64,000 nt of DNA. Origin: Niabella yanshanensis. Its GTDB lineage: Bacteria > Bacteroidota > Bacteroidia > Chitinophagales > Chitinophagaceae. Positions 34,409 to 42,299 of this stretch are shown in pieces. The position numbers and the translations under genes are program-made. The DNA lies in assembly GCF_034424215.1 (NCBI RefSeq), contig NZ_CP139960.1, positions 3,968,001-4,032,000 on the forward strand, in the 5' to 3' direction. The notes below the pieces were generated by a model, which saw nothing but the letters and a program-made list of their open reading frames with translations, was not told the origin of the DNA and searched no databases. Position 1 is the stretch's first letter, and the number at the start of each line of letters is the position of its first letter.

Positions 34409-34436
34409 AGCAGGTTCTTAGGAACTTGCTTTTTTT
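34409..34436 (+). terminator. Terminator after tRNA-Gln
   Basis: AGCAGGTTC (34409-34417) pairs with GAACTTGCT (34422-34430) with one G-U pair, then TTTTTT. Confidence 0.85.
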
Positions 34437-34475
34437 GTTTGGTGAACTTTTGGTACAGGTTATTTTAAAAATGAA

Positions 34476-34483
34476 TATTTTTG
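34476..34483 (+). promoter_or_regulatory. -7 promoter element of the Gfo/Idh gene, 3 bases from ATG
   Basis: TATTTTTG matches TAnnTTTG, and ACG separates it from the ATG at 34487. TTTTG at 34448-34452 is 23 bases upstream. A leaderless transcript is implied. Confidence 0.6.
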
Positions 34484-34486
34484 ACG

Positions 34487-35461
34487 ATGCTTAAAATCGG
34501 AATAGTTGGCGTTGGACATTTAGGTAAATTTCACCTGAATAACTGGTTGGAAATTAATGATGTAGAAGTTGTTGGCTTTGTGGATCCCAGTGATGAGATT
34601 GCTGCTGATGTGATTGCCAAATATGGTATCAAACGTTTTTTTGATACCGATGATTTCCTGAATCAATGCGATGCTATCGATATCGTAGCGCCAACCAACT
34701 ACCACTATGAGTGGTGTGAAAAAGCTATTAAGCTGGGCAAGCATGTATTTGTGGAAAAGCCTTTTGCACACACTATGGATGAAGCCCGGCAATTAGTAAA
34801 ACTGGCTAAAGAGTCAAATATTAAGTTACAGGTAGGCCATGTGGAGCGTTTTAACCCTGCATTCCTGGCTTTAAAAGGTTTCGACCTGAAGCCTATGTTT
34901 ATAGAAGTGCATCGCCTGGCGCAGTTCAACCCGCGTGGTACGGAGGTTAGTGTTATACTGGACCTGATGATTCATGATATCGACATTATTCTAAGCCTGG
35001 TGAAAAGTGATGTAAAGAAGATTTCTGCCAGTGGGGTAGCGGTAATGACCGATACGCCTGATATTGCCAATGTGCGTATTGAGTTTGATAATGGCTGTGT
35101 AGCTAATCTTACATCTAGCCGTATCTCCATGAAAAAGATGCGGAAGATGCGCGTATTTCAAAAAGATGCCTATATAGGTATTGATTTCCTGGATAAGAAA
35201 ACAGAGATTATTAAGCTCAAGGAAGAGCAGGATATCAACGTATTTGCTTTTGACATGGCTACTCCTAACGGTACCAAAACTATTGCGGTAGCCAACCCGC
35301 CTGTTCCGCAGATCAATGCGATTAAGCGCGAACTGGAAGAGTTTAAAGATGCGATTAACAACAATACGCAGACCGTTGTTTCGGAGATTGACGGCCTGAA
35401 AGCAATGGACGTGGCCCACCAGATACTGGCAAAGATCGGTAACACGAGCATTGCGGGTTAA
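34487..35461 (+). CDS. Gfo/Idh/MocA family oxidoreductase (cytoplasmic)
   Basis: This 324-residue NAD(P)-dependent sugar oxidoreductase has the Rossmann loop IGIVGVGHLGKFH at 4-16, the family EKP motif in HVFVEKPFAHT at about 85-96, and VGHVERFNPAF at about 116. The last motif resembles UDP-N-acetylglucosamine 3-dehydrogenases of the GnnA type that act in lipid A synthesis, so a role in surface sugar synthesis is possible and unproven. The start is ATG 34487, two codons inside a TTG frame that overlaps the promoter. It is convergent with ispD, and no operon partner is seen. Confidence 0.88.
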   Translation: MLKIGIVGVGHLGKFHLNNWLEINDVEVVGFVDPSDEIAADVIAKYGIKRFFDTDDFLNQCDAIDIVAPTNYHYEWCEKAIKLGKHVFVEKPFAHTMDEARQLVKLAKESNIKLQVGHVERFNPAFLALKGFDLKPMFIEVHRLAQFNPRGTEVSVILDLMIHDIDIILSLVKSDVKKISASGVAVMTDTPDIANVRIEFDNGCVANLTSSRISMKKMRKMRVFQKDAYIGIDFLDKKTEIIKLKEEQDINVFAFDMATPNGTKTIAVANPPVPQINAIKRELEEFKDAINNNTQTVVSEIDGLKAMDVAHQILAKIGNTSIAG

Positions 35462-35501
35462 TACAGTAATTAAGATTTTTATGGTAAGTGAAGTAGACTG
35501 A

Positions 35502-36179
35502 TTACTTAGCCCTGTCTGCCAGCACTTGTTCTGCAATAGCCAGGTCTACAGGATGCGTAATTTTGAGATTTTGTTTCTCACCTTCAACAAGTGTTACCAT
35601 CATGCCAAATGCTTCTACCACGCTGGCTTCATCGGTAAACCAGTCCTTATAATCGATATTAAAAGCCGGAATTAAGATCTTGCTATGAAATACCTGGGGT
35701 GTTTGTACCAGAACAATTTTATCGCGGTCGATTGCTTCGTTCAGACCATCATCGTTGATGATACGCAGGCTGTCGCTGCTTTTAACAACGGGAATGGCGG
35801 TACCCATTTCCAGGGCAGTTTCATAACAACGATGAATCAGGCGGGTAGTTAACGCACAACGTACAGCATCGTGTACAAATATGATGGCTTCGTCTTCTAC
35901 CAGGGCAAGCCCGTTCTTTACGGAGTCAAACCGGGTAGCGCCGCCAACAGCAATCCTGATCCGGTCATTTTCAAAATAAGCGTCTATGATCTCACGCCCC
36001 ATGTCTACATAATCCTCGGCTAATACCAATACAATTTGCAGATCGTCATATGCCGATAGAAAAGTATTTAAAGTATGATACAGAACCGGCTTATTCTGTA
36101 ACATTAAAAACTGTTTGGGTAGTTCGCTGCCCATTCTCTTGCCGGCACCTCCCGCCACTATAATCGCAACTTTGTTCAT
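35502..36179 (-). CDS. ispD: 2-C-methyl-D-erythritol 4-phosphate cytidylyltransferase
   Basis: This 225-residue enzyme of the MEP isoprenoid pathway forms CDP-methylerythritol from CTP and MEP. The nucleotide loop IIVAGGAGKRMGSELPKQF is at 6-24, GGATRFDSV at about 78-86, FVHDAVRCAL at about 100-109, and TDEASVVEAFG is the IspD C-terminal signature. The enzyme acts as a dimer in the cytoplasm. It is divergent from folC, and TATTTTTG ends 4 bases before the ATG. Other MEP genes are not in this window. Confidence 0.95.
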   Translation of the reverse strand: MNKVAIIVAGGAGKRMGSELPKQFLMLQNKPVLYHTLNTFLSAYDDLQIVLVLAEDYVDMGREIIDAYFENDRIRIAVGGATRFDSVKNGLALVEDEAIIFVHDAVRCALTTRLIHRCYETALEMGTAIPVVKSSDSLRIINDDGLNEAIDRDKIVLVQTPQVFHSKILIPAFNIDYKDWFTDEASVVEAFGMMVTLVEGEKQNLKITHPVDLAIAEQVLADRAK

Positions 36180-36183
36180 GTGC

Positions 36184-36191
36184 CAAAAATA
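36184..36191 (-). promoter_or_regulatory. -7 promoter element of ispD, 4 bases from ATG
   Basis: TATTTTTG on the minus strand, then GCAC, then ATG at 36179. It matches TAnnTTTG. No -33 TTG is obvious. A leaderless mRNA is implied. Confidence 0.6.
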
Positions 36192-36259
36192 TCAATATTT
36201 GGTTGGAGAGATTTAAGATTTTTTAATTTTGTAGAGAGAAAGCAAACCTTCCACCTGTT

Positions 36260-36267
36260 TATATTTG
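36260..36267 (+). promoter_or_regulatory. -7 promoter element of folC, 3 bases from ATG
   Basis: TATATTTG, then CGT, then ATG at 36271. It matches TAnnTTTG, and the upstream TTG of the longer frame is part of this box. Confidence 0.6.
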
Positions 36268-36270
36268 CGT

Positions 36271-37563
36271 ATGAACTATCAGCAAACCTTAGACTACATG
36301 TATGCCCGGCTACCTATGTTTAGCAAGATAGGCGGACAGGCTATAAAAAACGGGTTCACTAATATAATAGCACTTTGTGAAGTATTGGGCAACCCGCATC
36401 AAAAAGGAAGGTTCGTGCATGTTGCAGGTACCAACGGTAAAGGATCGGTAAGCCATATGCTGGCTTCGGTTTTGCAATCAGCAGGCTATAAAACGGGTTT
36501 ATATACTTCTCCTCATTTAAAGGATTTCCGGGAGCGCATAAAAATTAATGGTGAGATGATCGCCGAACAGGAGGTGGTTGATTTTGTTGAACAAATGCAA
36601 ACGCATATAAAAAGTATACAGCCCAGCTTTTTCGAATTGACGGTGGCCATGGCTTTTCATCATTTTACAAAGCATCAGGCAGATATTGCCATCATAGAAA
36701 CAGGACTGGGAGGCCGGCTCGATAGCACTAATATTATTAAACCGGTTATTTCTGTTATTACCAATATTGGTTATGATCATCTGCAGATACTGGGTAATAC
36801 CTTAGAAGAAATTGCTTTCGAAAAAGCGGGTATTATTAAGCCTGGTGTACCGGTTGTGATAGGGGAGAAGTCTGCTGAAACGGAGCCTGTATTTCGCAAC
36901 AAGGCAACTATGGAAGCTGCTCCTATCTTTTTTGCCGGAGAACATTTACAGGTAGCCGATTGGAAGCAGGAAGATCATGATTTGGTAGTATACGTTGCTG
37001 AAAATAATAAAACCGACCATAAGAAGTATCACCTGGATCTTACAGGGCAATACCAGACCAAAAACCTTTTAACAGTATTGGAAAGTTGTCGCCAGTTGAA
37101 AGCAAATGGCATTGACCTGCCGGACGCTGCTATAGAACAGGGTTTGAAGCAGGTGAAAAAGTTGACCGGTTTGCATGGTCGCTGGGAAACCATACATCAG
37201 CATCCGCGTATTGTATTGGATGTGGCTCACAATGAAAGTGGCATGCGGGAAGTCTTAAATCAACTGGAGATGACTACTTATCATCGCCTGCATATTATAT
37301 TGGGAATGGTAAAGGATAAAGATGTAGACGCCGTAATACAAATGCTTCCCGCAAATGCTTCGTATTATTTTACAAACGCCGATATTCCCAGGGCGTTAGC
37401 GGCAGTTGAGCTTAGTGAAAAGGCTTCCAGGAAGGGGTTGACCGGCCATGTTTTTAGTAATGTAAATGAAGCTATAACAGAAGCAAAGGCACATGCCCAC
37501 CCCGATGATCTGATATTGGTTTGTGGAAGTGTATTTCTTGTAGGAGAGGTAGCACTGCATTAA
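36271..37563 (+). CDS. folC: Folylpolyglutamate synthase / dihydrofolate synthase
   Basis: This 430-residue Mur-ligase-family enzyme adds glutamates to folates and may also make dihydrofolate. The ATP loop HVAGTNGKGSVSHMLASVL is at about 50-68, and TGLYTSPHLKDFRERI follows. IIETGLGGRLDSTNII, TNIGYDHLQILG and FEKAGIIKPG are family markers, and the C-terminal domain has LHGRWE and LDVAHNESG. The ATG at 36271 is chosen. Its stop is 4 bases from the stop of the convergent LolC/E-type gene. Confidence 0.95.
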   Translation: MNYQQTLDYMYARLPMFSKIGGQAIKNGFTNIIALCEVLGNPHQKGRFVHVAGTNGKGSVSHMLASVLQSAGYKTGLYTSPHLKDFRERIKINGEMIAEQEVVDFVEQMQTHIKSIQPSFFELTVAMAFHHFTKHQADIAIIETGLGGRLDSTNIIKPVISVITNIGYDHLQILGNTLEEIAFEKAGIIKPGVPVVIGEKSAETEPVFRNKATMEAAPIFFAGEHLQVADWKQEDHDLVVYVAENNKTDHKKYHLDLTGQYQTKNLLTVLESCRQLKANGIDLPDAAIEQGLKQVKKLTGLHGRWETIHQHPRIVLDVAHNESGMREVLNQLEMTTYHRLHIILGMVKDKDVDAVIQMLPANASYYFTNADIPRALAAVELSEKASRKGLTGHVFSNVNEAITEAKAHAHPDDLILVCGSVFLVGEVALH

Positions 37564-37567
37564 AGTA

Positions 37568-38791
37568 CTACTCACTTCTTAATGAGAATTGTTGCCTTGA
37601 AGCTTTTACGGCGGGAATCCAGGAAGCCAGGAAGGATACGATCAGAACAGTAGTGGCTACTAATACGAAATCAACGAATCGAAGCTCAACCGGAAAGTAG
37701 TCTATAAGGAAGGAGCCGCCTTCTAAAGGTACCAGGTGAAATTGTTGCTGCAATAATACCACTACCAACGCAATCAACATACCGATACCGCCGCCAATAG
37801 CGGCCAGTAAAAGCCCCTCGCTCAAAAATATTTTTAGGACAAGATTCTGATTAGCTCCCAGGGCATTTAGAACGCTGATGTCTTTCCGTTTTTCCAATAC
37901 CAGCATAGTAAGTGCGCCCACCATATTAAAGGCAGCAACAACGAGTATAATGCAAAGCACTGCATAAAAAATCCATCGTTCCAGGTTCATGATGGCATAA
38001 AGACTCTGGTTTTGCTGGTAACGGTTTTGTATTTTGAACCCTTTACCGAAAATGCCGGATAATTGCTGTCCTACTTTATCTGCTTCATCGGGATTATTCA
38101 CTGCAATCTCTACGCCACTGAATTCGTTAGGATTGAGTTTCATGGCATTTTGCAGGAACCGCAGATCAGTAATGGCGTATTTATTATCAAAGTCCTGTTG
38201 TATCATAAAAGAGCCTGCCGTATGAATAGTATCACTGCTGATATCCTCCATTTCATTCAGCTCCTCTGAATTGTTTTTACGGGGAACATAGATCGTTAAG
38301 GGAAGCACATCACTACCTGCCCTGATACCTAAAGTGCCTTCGATTCCGACACCTAACACCAGGAGTGGTTTCTCTGTTGTTCCAATCCCGAATTTACCCG
38401 AGTAAATATGCCTGTTGACTGTTGTGGTTGTTTCGTAATTATAATCTACTCCTTTCAGGTGAACGATCGCCTGGTTATCGCCATTCTGCAGTATCGCTTT
38501 CTCTTCCACTACTAACGCAAAACTCCTGATACCCGTTACCTTTCTGAGTTGTTGCAATTGCTCTGCAGATAAAGTTATTGTTTTTCCCGATTCCGGGCTG
38601 ATCTTAAGGTCGGTATAAAAAGAGGCGTACAAAGACTTAACAAGCCCCTCAAAGCCGTTGAAAACGCTAAGCACCAATATAAGCGCAGCTGTACCTACTA
38701 CCATTGCTACAATACAGATCCACGAAATGATATTGATGGCATTGGTGGATTTTTTTGCTTTAAAATAGCGCCACGCAAAAAGGGAATACAA
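37568..38791 (-). CDS. LolC/LolE-type ABC transporter permease (FtsX/MacB-like domain)
   Basis: This 407-residue inner-membrane permease has one N-terminal helix (about 24-44), a large periplasmic domain (about 45-265), and three helices near the C-terminus (about 275-300, 320-350 and 370-395) that carry the FtsX-type signature EKRKDISVLNALGAN. Lol-type permeases release lipoproteins from the inner membrane. The ATPase partner is not adjacent. The start is TTG at 38791, since no ATG or GTG fits the family N-terminus. It lies downstream of rbfA on the same strand with 73 bases between, an arrangement common in Bacteroidota. Confidence 0.87.
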   Translation of the reverse strand: MYSLFAWRYFKAKKSTNAINIISWICIVAMVVGTAALILVLSVFNGFEGLVKSLYASFYTDLKISPESGKTITLSAEQLQQLRKVTGIRSFALVVEEKAILQNGDNQAIVHLKGVDYNYETTTTVNRHIYSGKFGIGTTEKPLLVLGVGIEGTLGIRAGSDVLPLTIYVPRKNNSEELNEMEDISSDTIHTAGSFMIQQDFDNKYAITDLRFLQNAMKLNPNEFSGVEIAVNNPDEADKVGQQLSGIFGKGFKIQNRYQQNQSLYAIMNLERWIFYAVLCIILVVAAFNMVGALTMLVLEKRKDISVLNALGANQNLVLKIFLSEGLLLAAIGGGIGMLIALVVVLLQQQFHLVPLEGGSFLIDYFPVELRFVDFVLVATTVLIVSFLASWIPAVKASRQQFSLRSE

Positions 38792-38826
38792 TGAATTATG
38801 GATTTATAATTTAGGGTAGATAGTTC

Positions 38827-38873
38827 TTATTAATTGTCACTCATCACTCATTATTGATTATTAGTTACTCACC
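38827..38873 (-). repeat. Post-stop repeat copy 2
   Basis: On the minus strand, GGTGAGTAACTAATAATCAA continues as TAATGAGTGATGAGTGAC. It starts in the last codons of rbfA and fills the gap to the next gene. It is related to 20827-20850 and 51140-51180. Confidence 0.5.
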
Positions 38874-39242
38874 ATTGGCTTTCCGTTCTTCTTCAATTTT
38901 TTTGAAAAGCTCTTCCATTTTAAATACATGGTCTAAGGTATCATCGGTAAAAAATTTCAATACCGGCATACTGCGCAACTGATGCCTTACTGCAGCGGTT
39001 AATTCTTTTTTTATTTCATGATGGCGTTCTTCCACTTTCTTTAAAGCAGCATCTTTATCATTCACCTGGAAAAAACTCAGGTAAAATCTTGCTTCCAGCA
39101 GATCGGGTGTGATTTTTACGGCCGAGATGGATACCATTCCCCCACCTATCATATTTAATCCCAACTTCTGAAAGATGGTATTCATTTCTTCATTTAATAA
39201 ACCTGCTACCTGCTTTTGTCGCTTACTCTCCTGCATAATCAT
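38865..39242 (-). CDS. rbfA: Ribosome-binding factor A
   Basis: This 125-residue KH-fold protein is needed for maturation of the 16S rRNA 5' end and the small subunit, especially in the cold. It opens with ESKRQKQVAGLLNEEMNTIFQKLG, continues with MVSISAVKITPDLLEARFYLSFF and HQLRSMPVLKFFTDDTLDHVFKMEELFKKI, the full family pattern. The longest frame has 16 additional residues. ATG at 39242 or 39236 fits the family. It lies directly upstream of the LolC/E-type permease gene. Confidence 0.93.
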   Translation of the reverse strand: MIMQESKRQKQVAGLLNEEMNTIFQKLGLNMIGGGMVSISAVKITPDLLEARFYLSFFQVNDKDAALKKVEERHHEIKKELTAAVRHQLRSMPVLKFFTDDTLDHVFKMEELFKKIEEERKANGE

Positions 39243-39364
39243 TCGTTTTATTGGTGTAAAAGTAGCTACTTTGTTGGTTTTTGAAAGCAATTCGTGATTT
39301 GTTGCAAGGTTTTAACGTATATGAGCAGACACGCGCAGGAGCTATGCGGCCCCGAATCTGCCTG

Positions 39365-40516
39365 TCATACAGCATTCGCTTTGATCAGCGCCCCAATCTT
39401 ACTACCGGTTTTTACCAGATTGGCCCTGGTATTCGTAATTGCCTTTGCCAGACCTGTTGTAGCCGGATTTATATTGATCAGATGGTCAAAATAGGCAAGC
39501 AGTTTTTTATTGTCCGGATCTAACCGGCCACCCACGCCAATCACTTTGAGGCCGGCACTTTTCGCTCTTTGTGCTACACCCAAAGGGGCTTTGCCTTCCA
39601 GTGTCTGTGCATCCAGCGATCCTTCACCTGTAATAACAATGTCGGCATACTGCAACTGGTCATTAAATTGTATGATATCCAGGAAGAAATCAGTTCCATT
39701 TACCATTTTGGCATTACACAACGCTGCCATGGAAGCGGCTATTCCTCCGGCTGCCCCGCTATGAAGCAACGAACTTATTTTAATGCCCCATGCCTGATCA
39801 ATAATTCTATCCAGCCGTTTCAGAGATTTTTCGAGTGTGCTGATGTTTGCTGGTGTTGCGCCTTTTTGTGGACCAAATACTTTTGCGGCTCCATTAGGCC
39901 CCAATAATTTATTTTTTACGTCGCATAATATGATCAATTCTGTTTGTTGAAGCCTGGCGTCCATTCCCGATAGGACAATATCCTGAAGCTGGCCCAGGTT
40001 TAGCGGCAGTCTTTTTATTTTGATGCCTTCCCGGTTTAAAAATTGAATACCCAAGGCATTTAAGCTTCCCGTTCCTCCATCTACAGTAGCGCTGCCCCCA
40101 ATGGCCAGCAAAATTCTTTTCACTTTTCTATCCAATGCTTTTTTGATGAGTATACCGGTGCCGTAAGTATTGGCCTGTAGGGGATCATATTCTATAGGTT
40201 GCAATAATTTTAATCCTGAGGCATCCGAAAGTTCTATAATGGCTGTATGATCGCTGGTATAATAGACCGGGGCAGTGATAGGCCTTCCCAGTGGGTCGAC
40301 CGTTTTATAAACCCGTTTTTGGGCATTTAGATGCAATGCCAGGATTTTTCCTGTGCCGTCGCCGCCATCGCCTACAGGGCAGCAGTTTATAGTGGCGTCA
40401 ATTCCAGATTGTTTCAGGCCTTCTGCTAATGCTGCAGCCACCTCGTTCGCGGGGAGACTGTTCTTAAAGGTGTTTGGCGCTAACAGGATATTTATTGAGT
40501 TCTTATTAGAAGGCAT
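39365..40516 (-). CDS. glxK: Glycerate kinase (GarK/GlxK type)
   Basis: This 383-residue type II glycerate kinase makes 2- or 3-phosphoglycerate from D-glycerate. Motifs are LLAPNTFKNSLPANEVAAALAEGL at 10-33, CPVGDGGDGTG at 46-56, AIGGSATVDGGTGSLNALG at about 137-155 and VITGEGSLDAQTLEGKAP at about 297-314. Its first bases overlap the last 11 bases of the fucosidase gene, so translation may be coupled. A hydroxypyruvate-isomerase-like protein is encoded at 52213, which would fit hydroxypyruvate/glycerate metabolism, but that link is only inferred. Confidence 0.94.
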   Translation of the reverse strand: MPSNKNSINILLAPNTFKNSLPANEVAAALAEGLKQSGIDATINCCPVGDGGDGTGKILALHLNAQKRVYKTVDPLGRPITAPVYYTSDHTAIIELSDASGLKLLQPIEYDPLQANTYGTGILIKKALDRKVKRILLAIGGSATVDGGTGSLNALGIQFLNREGIKIKRLPLNLGQLQDIVLSGMDARLQQTELIILCDVKNKLLGPNGAAKVFGPQKGATPANISTLEKSLKRLDRIIDQAWGIKISSLLHSGAAGGIAASMAALCNAKMVNGTDFFLDIIQFNDQLQYADIVITGEGSLDAQTLEGKAPLGVAQRAKSAGLKVIGVGGRLDPDNKKLLAYFDHLININPATTGLAKAITNTRANLVKTGSKIGALIKANAV

Positions 40517-41858
40517 CTTTTATTTGGTAAACCCATGCGTATTGGTGACTTAACTCTCCGGGAGAAAGAACCGGGGCCATTATGGTTACATTATTTCCCC
40601 GGTGTTTATAAGTTACTTTTCCTTTAAAGCCCAGTAACGCAACGGACGAGGCTTTAGCAGCCGGAACGCTTAGCTGTTGCTTCCAGCTGGTCAATAGTAC
40701 ATACAGGTCCTTCCCTTTACGGGTGTAGAAAACCGTTTTATCTTTTTGCGTAGGCGCTTCCCTCCATGTGGTGGTACCATAAATAGCGTCGCCATTGATT
40801 TGCAGCCAATCACCCATGTCTTTCAGCCGTTGTTGCATGATCACCGGGATGGTGCCGTCTGCAGCGGGCCCGATGTTCAATAACAGGTTGCCTCCGCGTG
40901 ATACAACGTCAATGAGCATGTGTACCAGTTGCCGGCTGGTTTGATATTGCCCGATGTTTTCGTTGCGGTTGTATCCAAATGATTCGCCAATGCCCCGGCA
41001 TTCCTCCCATGGCCTTTCCAGGCTGGCTTTGCCACTACCGTATTCTGTGGTGGTAAATCCACCGTGGTTCCGGCCGCCACCCCAGCGGTCATTAGTCACT
41101 ACAGTGTTCTTCACAGGCGATTCATTATATAGCCAGCTCAGAAACTCACGGCTTCGCCAAACAGTATCGCTGTGATCCCATTCGCCGTCCGGCCATATGA
41201 TATCCGGTTGGTATCGGTTAACCAGGTCTTTGAGCTGGGGAAGCATATGTTGATCCACATATTTGTTTACATCCTGCTTGTATAAAGGATTATACCATTC
41301 GTATAATGAATAATAGAAGCCCATATGCAGGCCGGTTTTCTTAACCGCTTCGCTTAAGTCGCCCGCCAGGTCGCGATGAGGACCGGCGTCATAAGCGTTC
41401 CAGTTCCAGGATTCACGGCTGGGCCAAAGGGCAAAGCCTTCATGGTGTTTGCTGGTTAATACAACGTATTTGGCACCCGCAGCCTTAAAAAGCCAGGCCC
41501 ACTGTGCAGGATCAAATAATTCTGCTTTAAACTGGGTAACGAAGTCCTGGTATTTAAAATTCGGCCCATAGTTTTTGTTATGGAAATCAACAAACTCCCT
41601 GTGTATTTTAAGTTTGGTGTTATTGAGCCGCTCCCAGTACCATTCAGCGTAGTTACTGCCAAAACCATCGGCATTGGAGTTGGTGGCCCATGCCGGAACG
41701 CTATACAGTCCCCAATGTATAAATATGCCGAACTTGGCATCTGTAAACCATTTAGGTATCGGCCTGGATTCCAGCGAGCTCCAGGTAGGCTGATAAGTTT
41801 GGGCGGTTAAGCCCTGACAGCAAAAAGCCAGGGCCAGCAACGTTATAATTTTTCGCAT
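40506..41858 (-). CDS. Exported alpha-L-fucosidase, GH29
   Basis: This 450-residue glycoside hydrolase has a signal peptide (1-20, LTAQ) and a GH29 barrel: KWFTDAKFGIFIHWGLYSVPAW at 36-57, TSKHHEGFALWPS at 135-147, MGFYYSLYEW at 179-188, and PDIIWPDGEWD with the likely nucleophile Asp224. It then has VSRGGNLLLNIGPAADG near 330 and a C-terminal beta domain. It removes fucose from glycans in the periplasm or outside the cell. It is the upstream partner of glycerate kinase (11-base overlap). The 441 bases before it contain no gene with support. Confidence 0.94.
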   Translation of the reverse strand: MRKIITLLALAFCCQGLTAQTYQPTWSSLESRPIPKWFTDAKFGIFIHWGLYSVPAWATNSNADGFGSNYAEWYWERLNNTKLKIHREFVDFHNKNYGPNFKYQDFVTQFKAELFDPAQWAWLFKAAGAKYVVLTSKHHEGFALWPSRESWNWNAYDAGPHRDLAGDLSEAVKKTGLHMGFYYSLYEWYNPLYKQDVNKYVDQHMLPQLKDLVNRYQPDIIWPDGEWDHSDTVWRSREFLSWLYNESPVKNTVVTNDRWGGGRNHGGFTTTEYGSGKASLERPWEECRGIGESFGYNRNENIGQYQTSRQLVHMLIDVVSRGGNLLLNIGPAADGTIPVIMQQRLKDMGDWLQINGDAIYGTTTWREAPTQKDKTVFYTRKGKDLYVLLTSWKQQLSVPAAKASSVALLGFKGKVTYKHRGNNVTIMAPVLSPGELSHQYAWVYQIKDAF

Positions 41859-42299
41859 GAACTAAGTTTAAAACAATTTCAGGCCTGTTGATCAGGCAAT
41901 ATTCCAAACCTACATAAAAAAGTAACCTATTCTTACGGTATGATGATTTTTTAATAAGTACTATGCGGATCTTAAATTTTTTATAAGCTGTTACAAATAG
42001 CCGCCGGTTTACGTCTTATAGAAGGGTCATTTGCATCTATGATCTTTTAAATCGAAAACAAAATGAAAAAGATTCTCTTTTATCTTTCATTACTGCCGTT
42101 GATGTACAGTTCTGAAAGGATTAGTATTGATCATATTCTTTGATCGTCAGTAGTTTGTATTTTGCCTTGTATATAAAAAAACGATTTTGGATGTAGTTTT
42201 TAGCTCCGCGTGGCTTATTTTTGTATAAGCCCCTCTTGCCCTCATATTGTTTCATTACCTTCGGTTACGGGGTTATTGCCATATTTAAATTAGTATCGC
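41859..42299. other. 441-bp divergent gap with one signal-peptide-like mini-ORF
   Basis: A frame at 42063-42143 encodes 26 residues that begin like a signal peptide (MKKILFYLSLLPLMYSS) and then stop. It may be a gene remnant or chance. The rest shows nothing recognisable. Confidence 0.4.

Noticed and set aside
35513-35536. Possible upstream extension of frames at the 3' ends of the convergent Gfo/Idh and ispD genes
   Set aside because: These are shadow frames across the short gap. No motif supports them.
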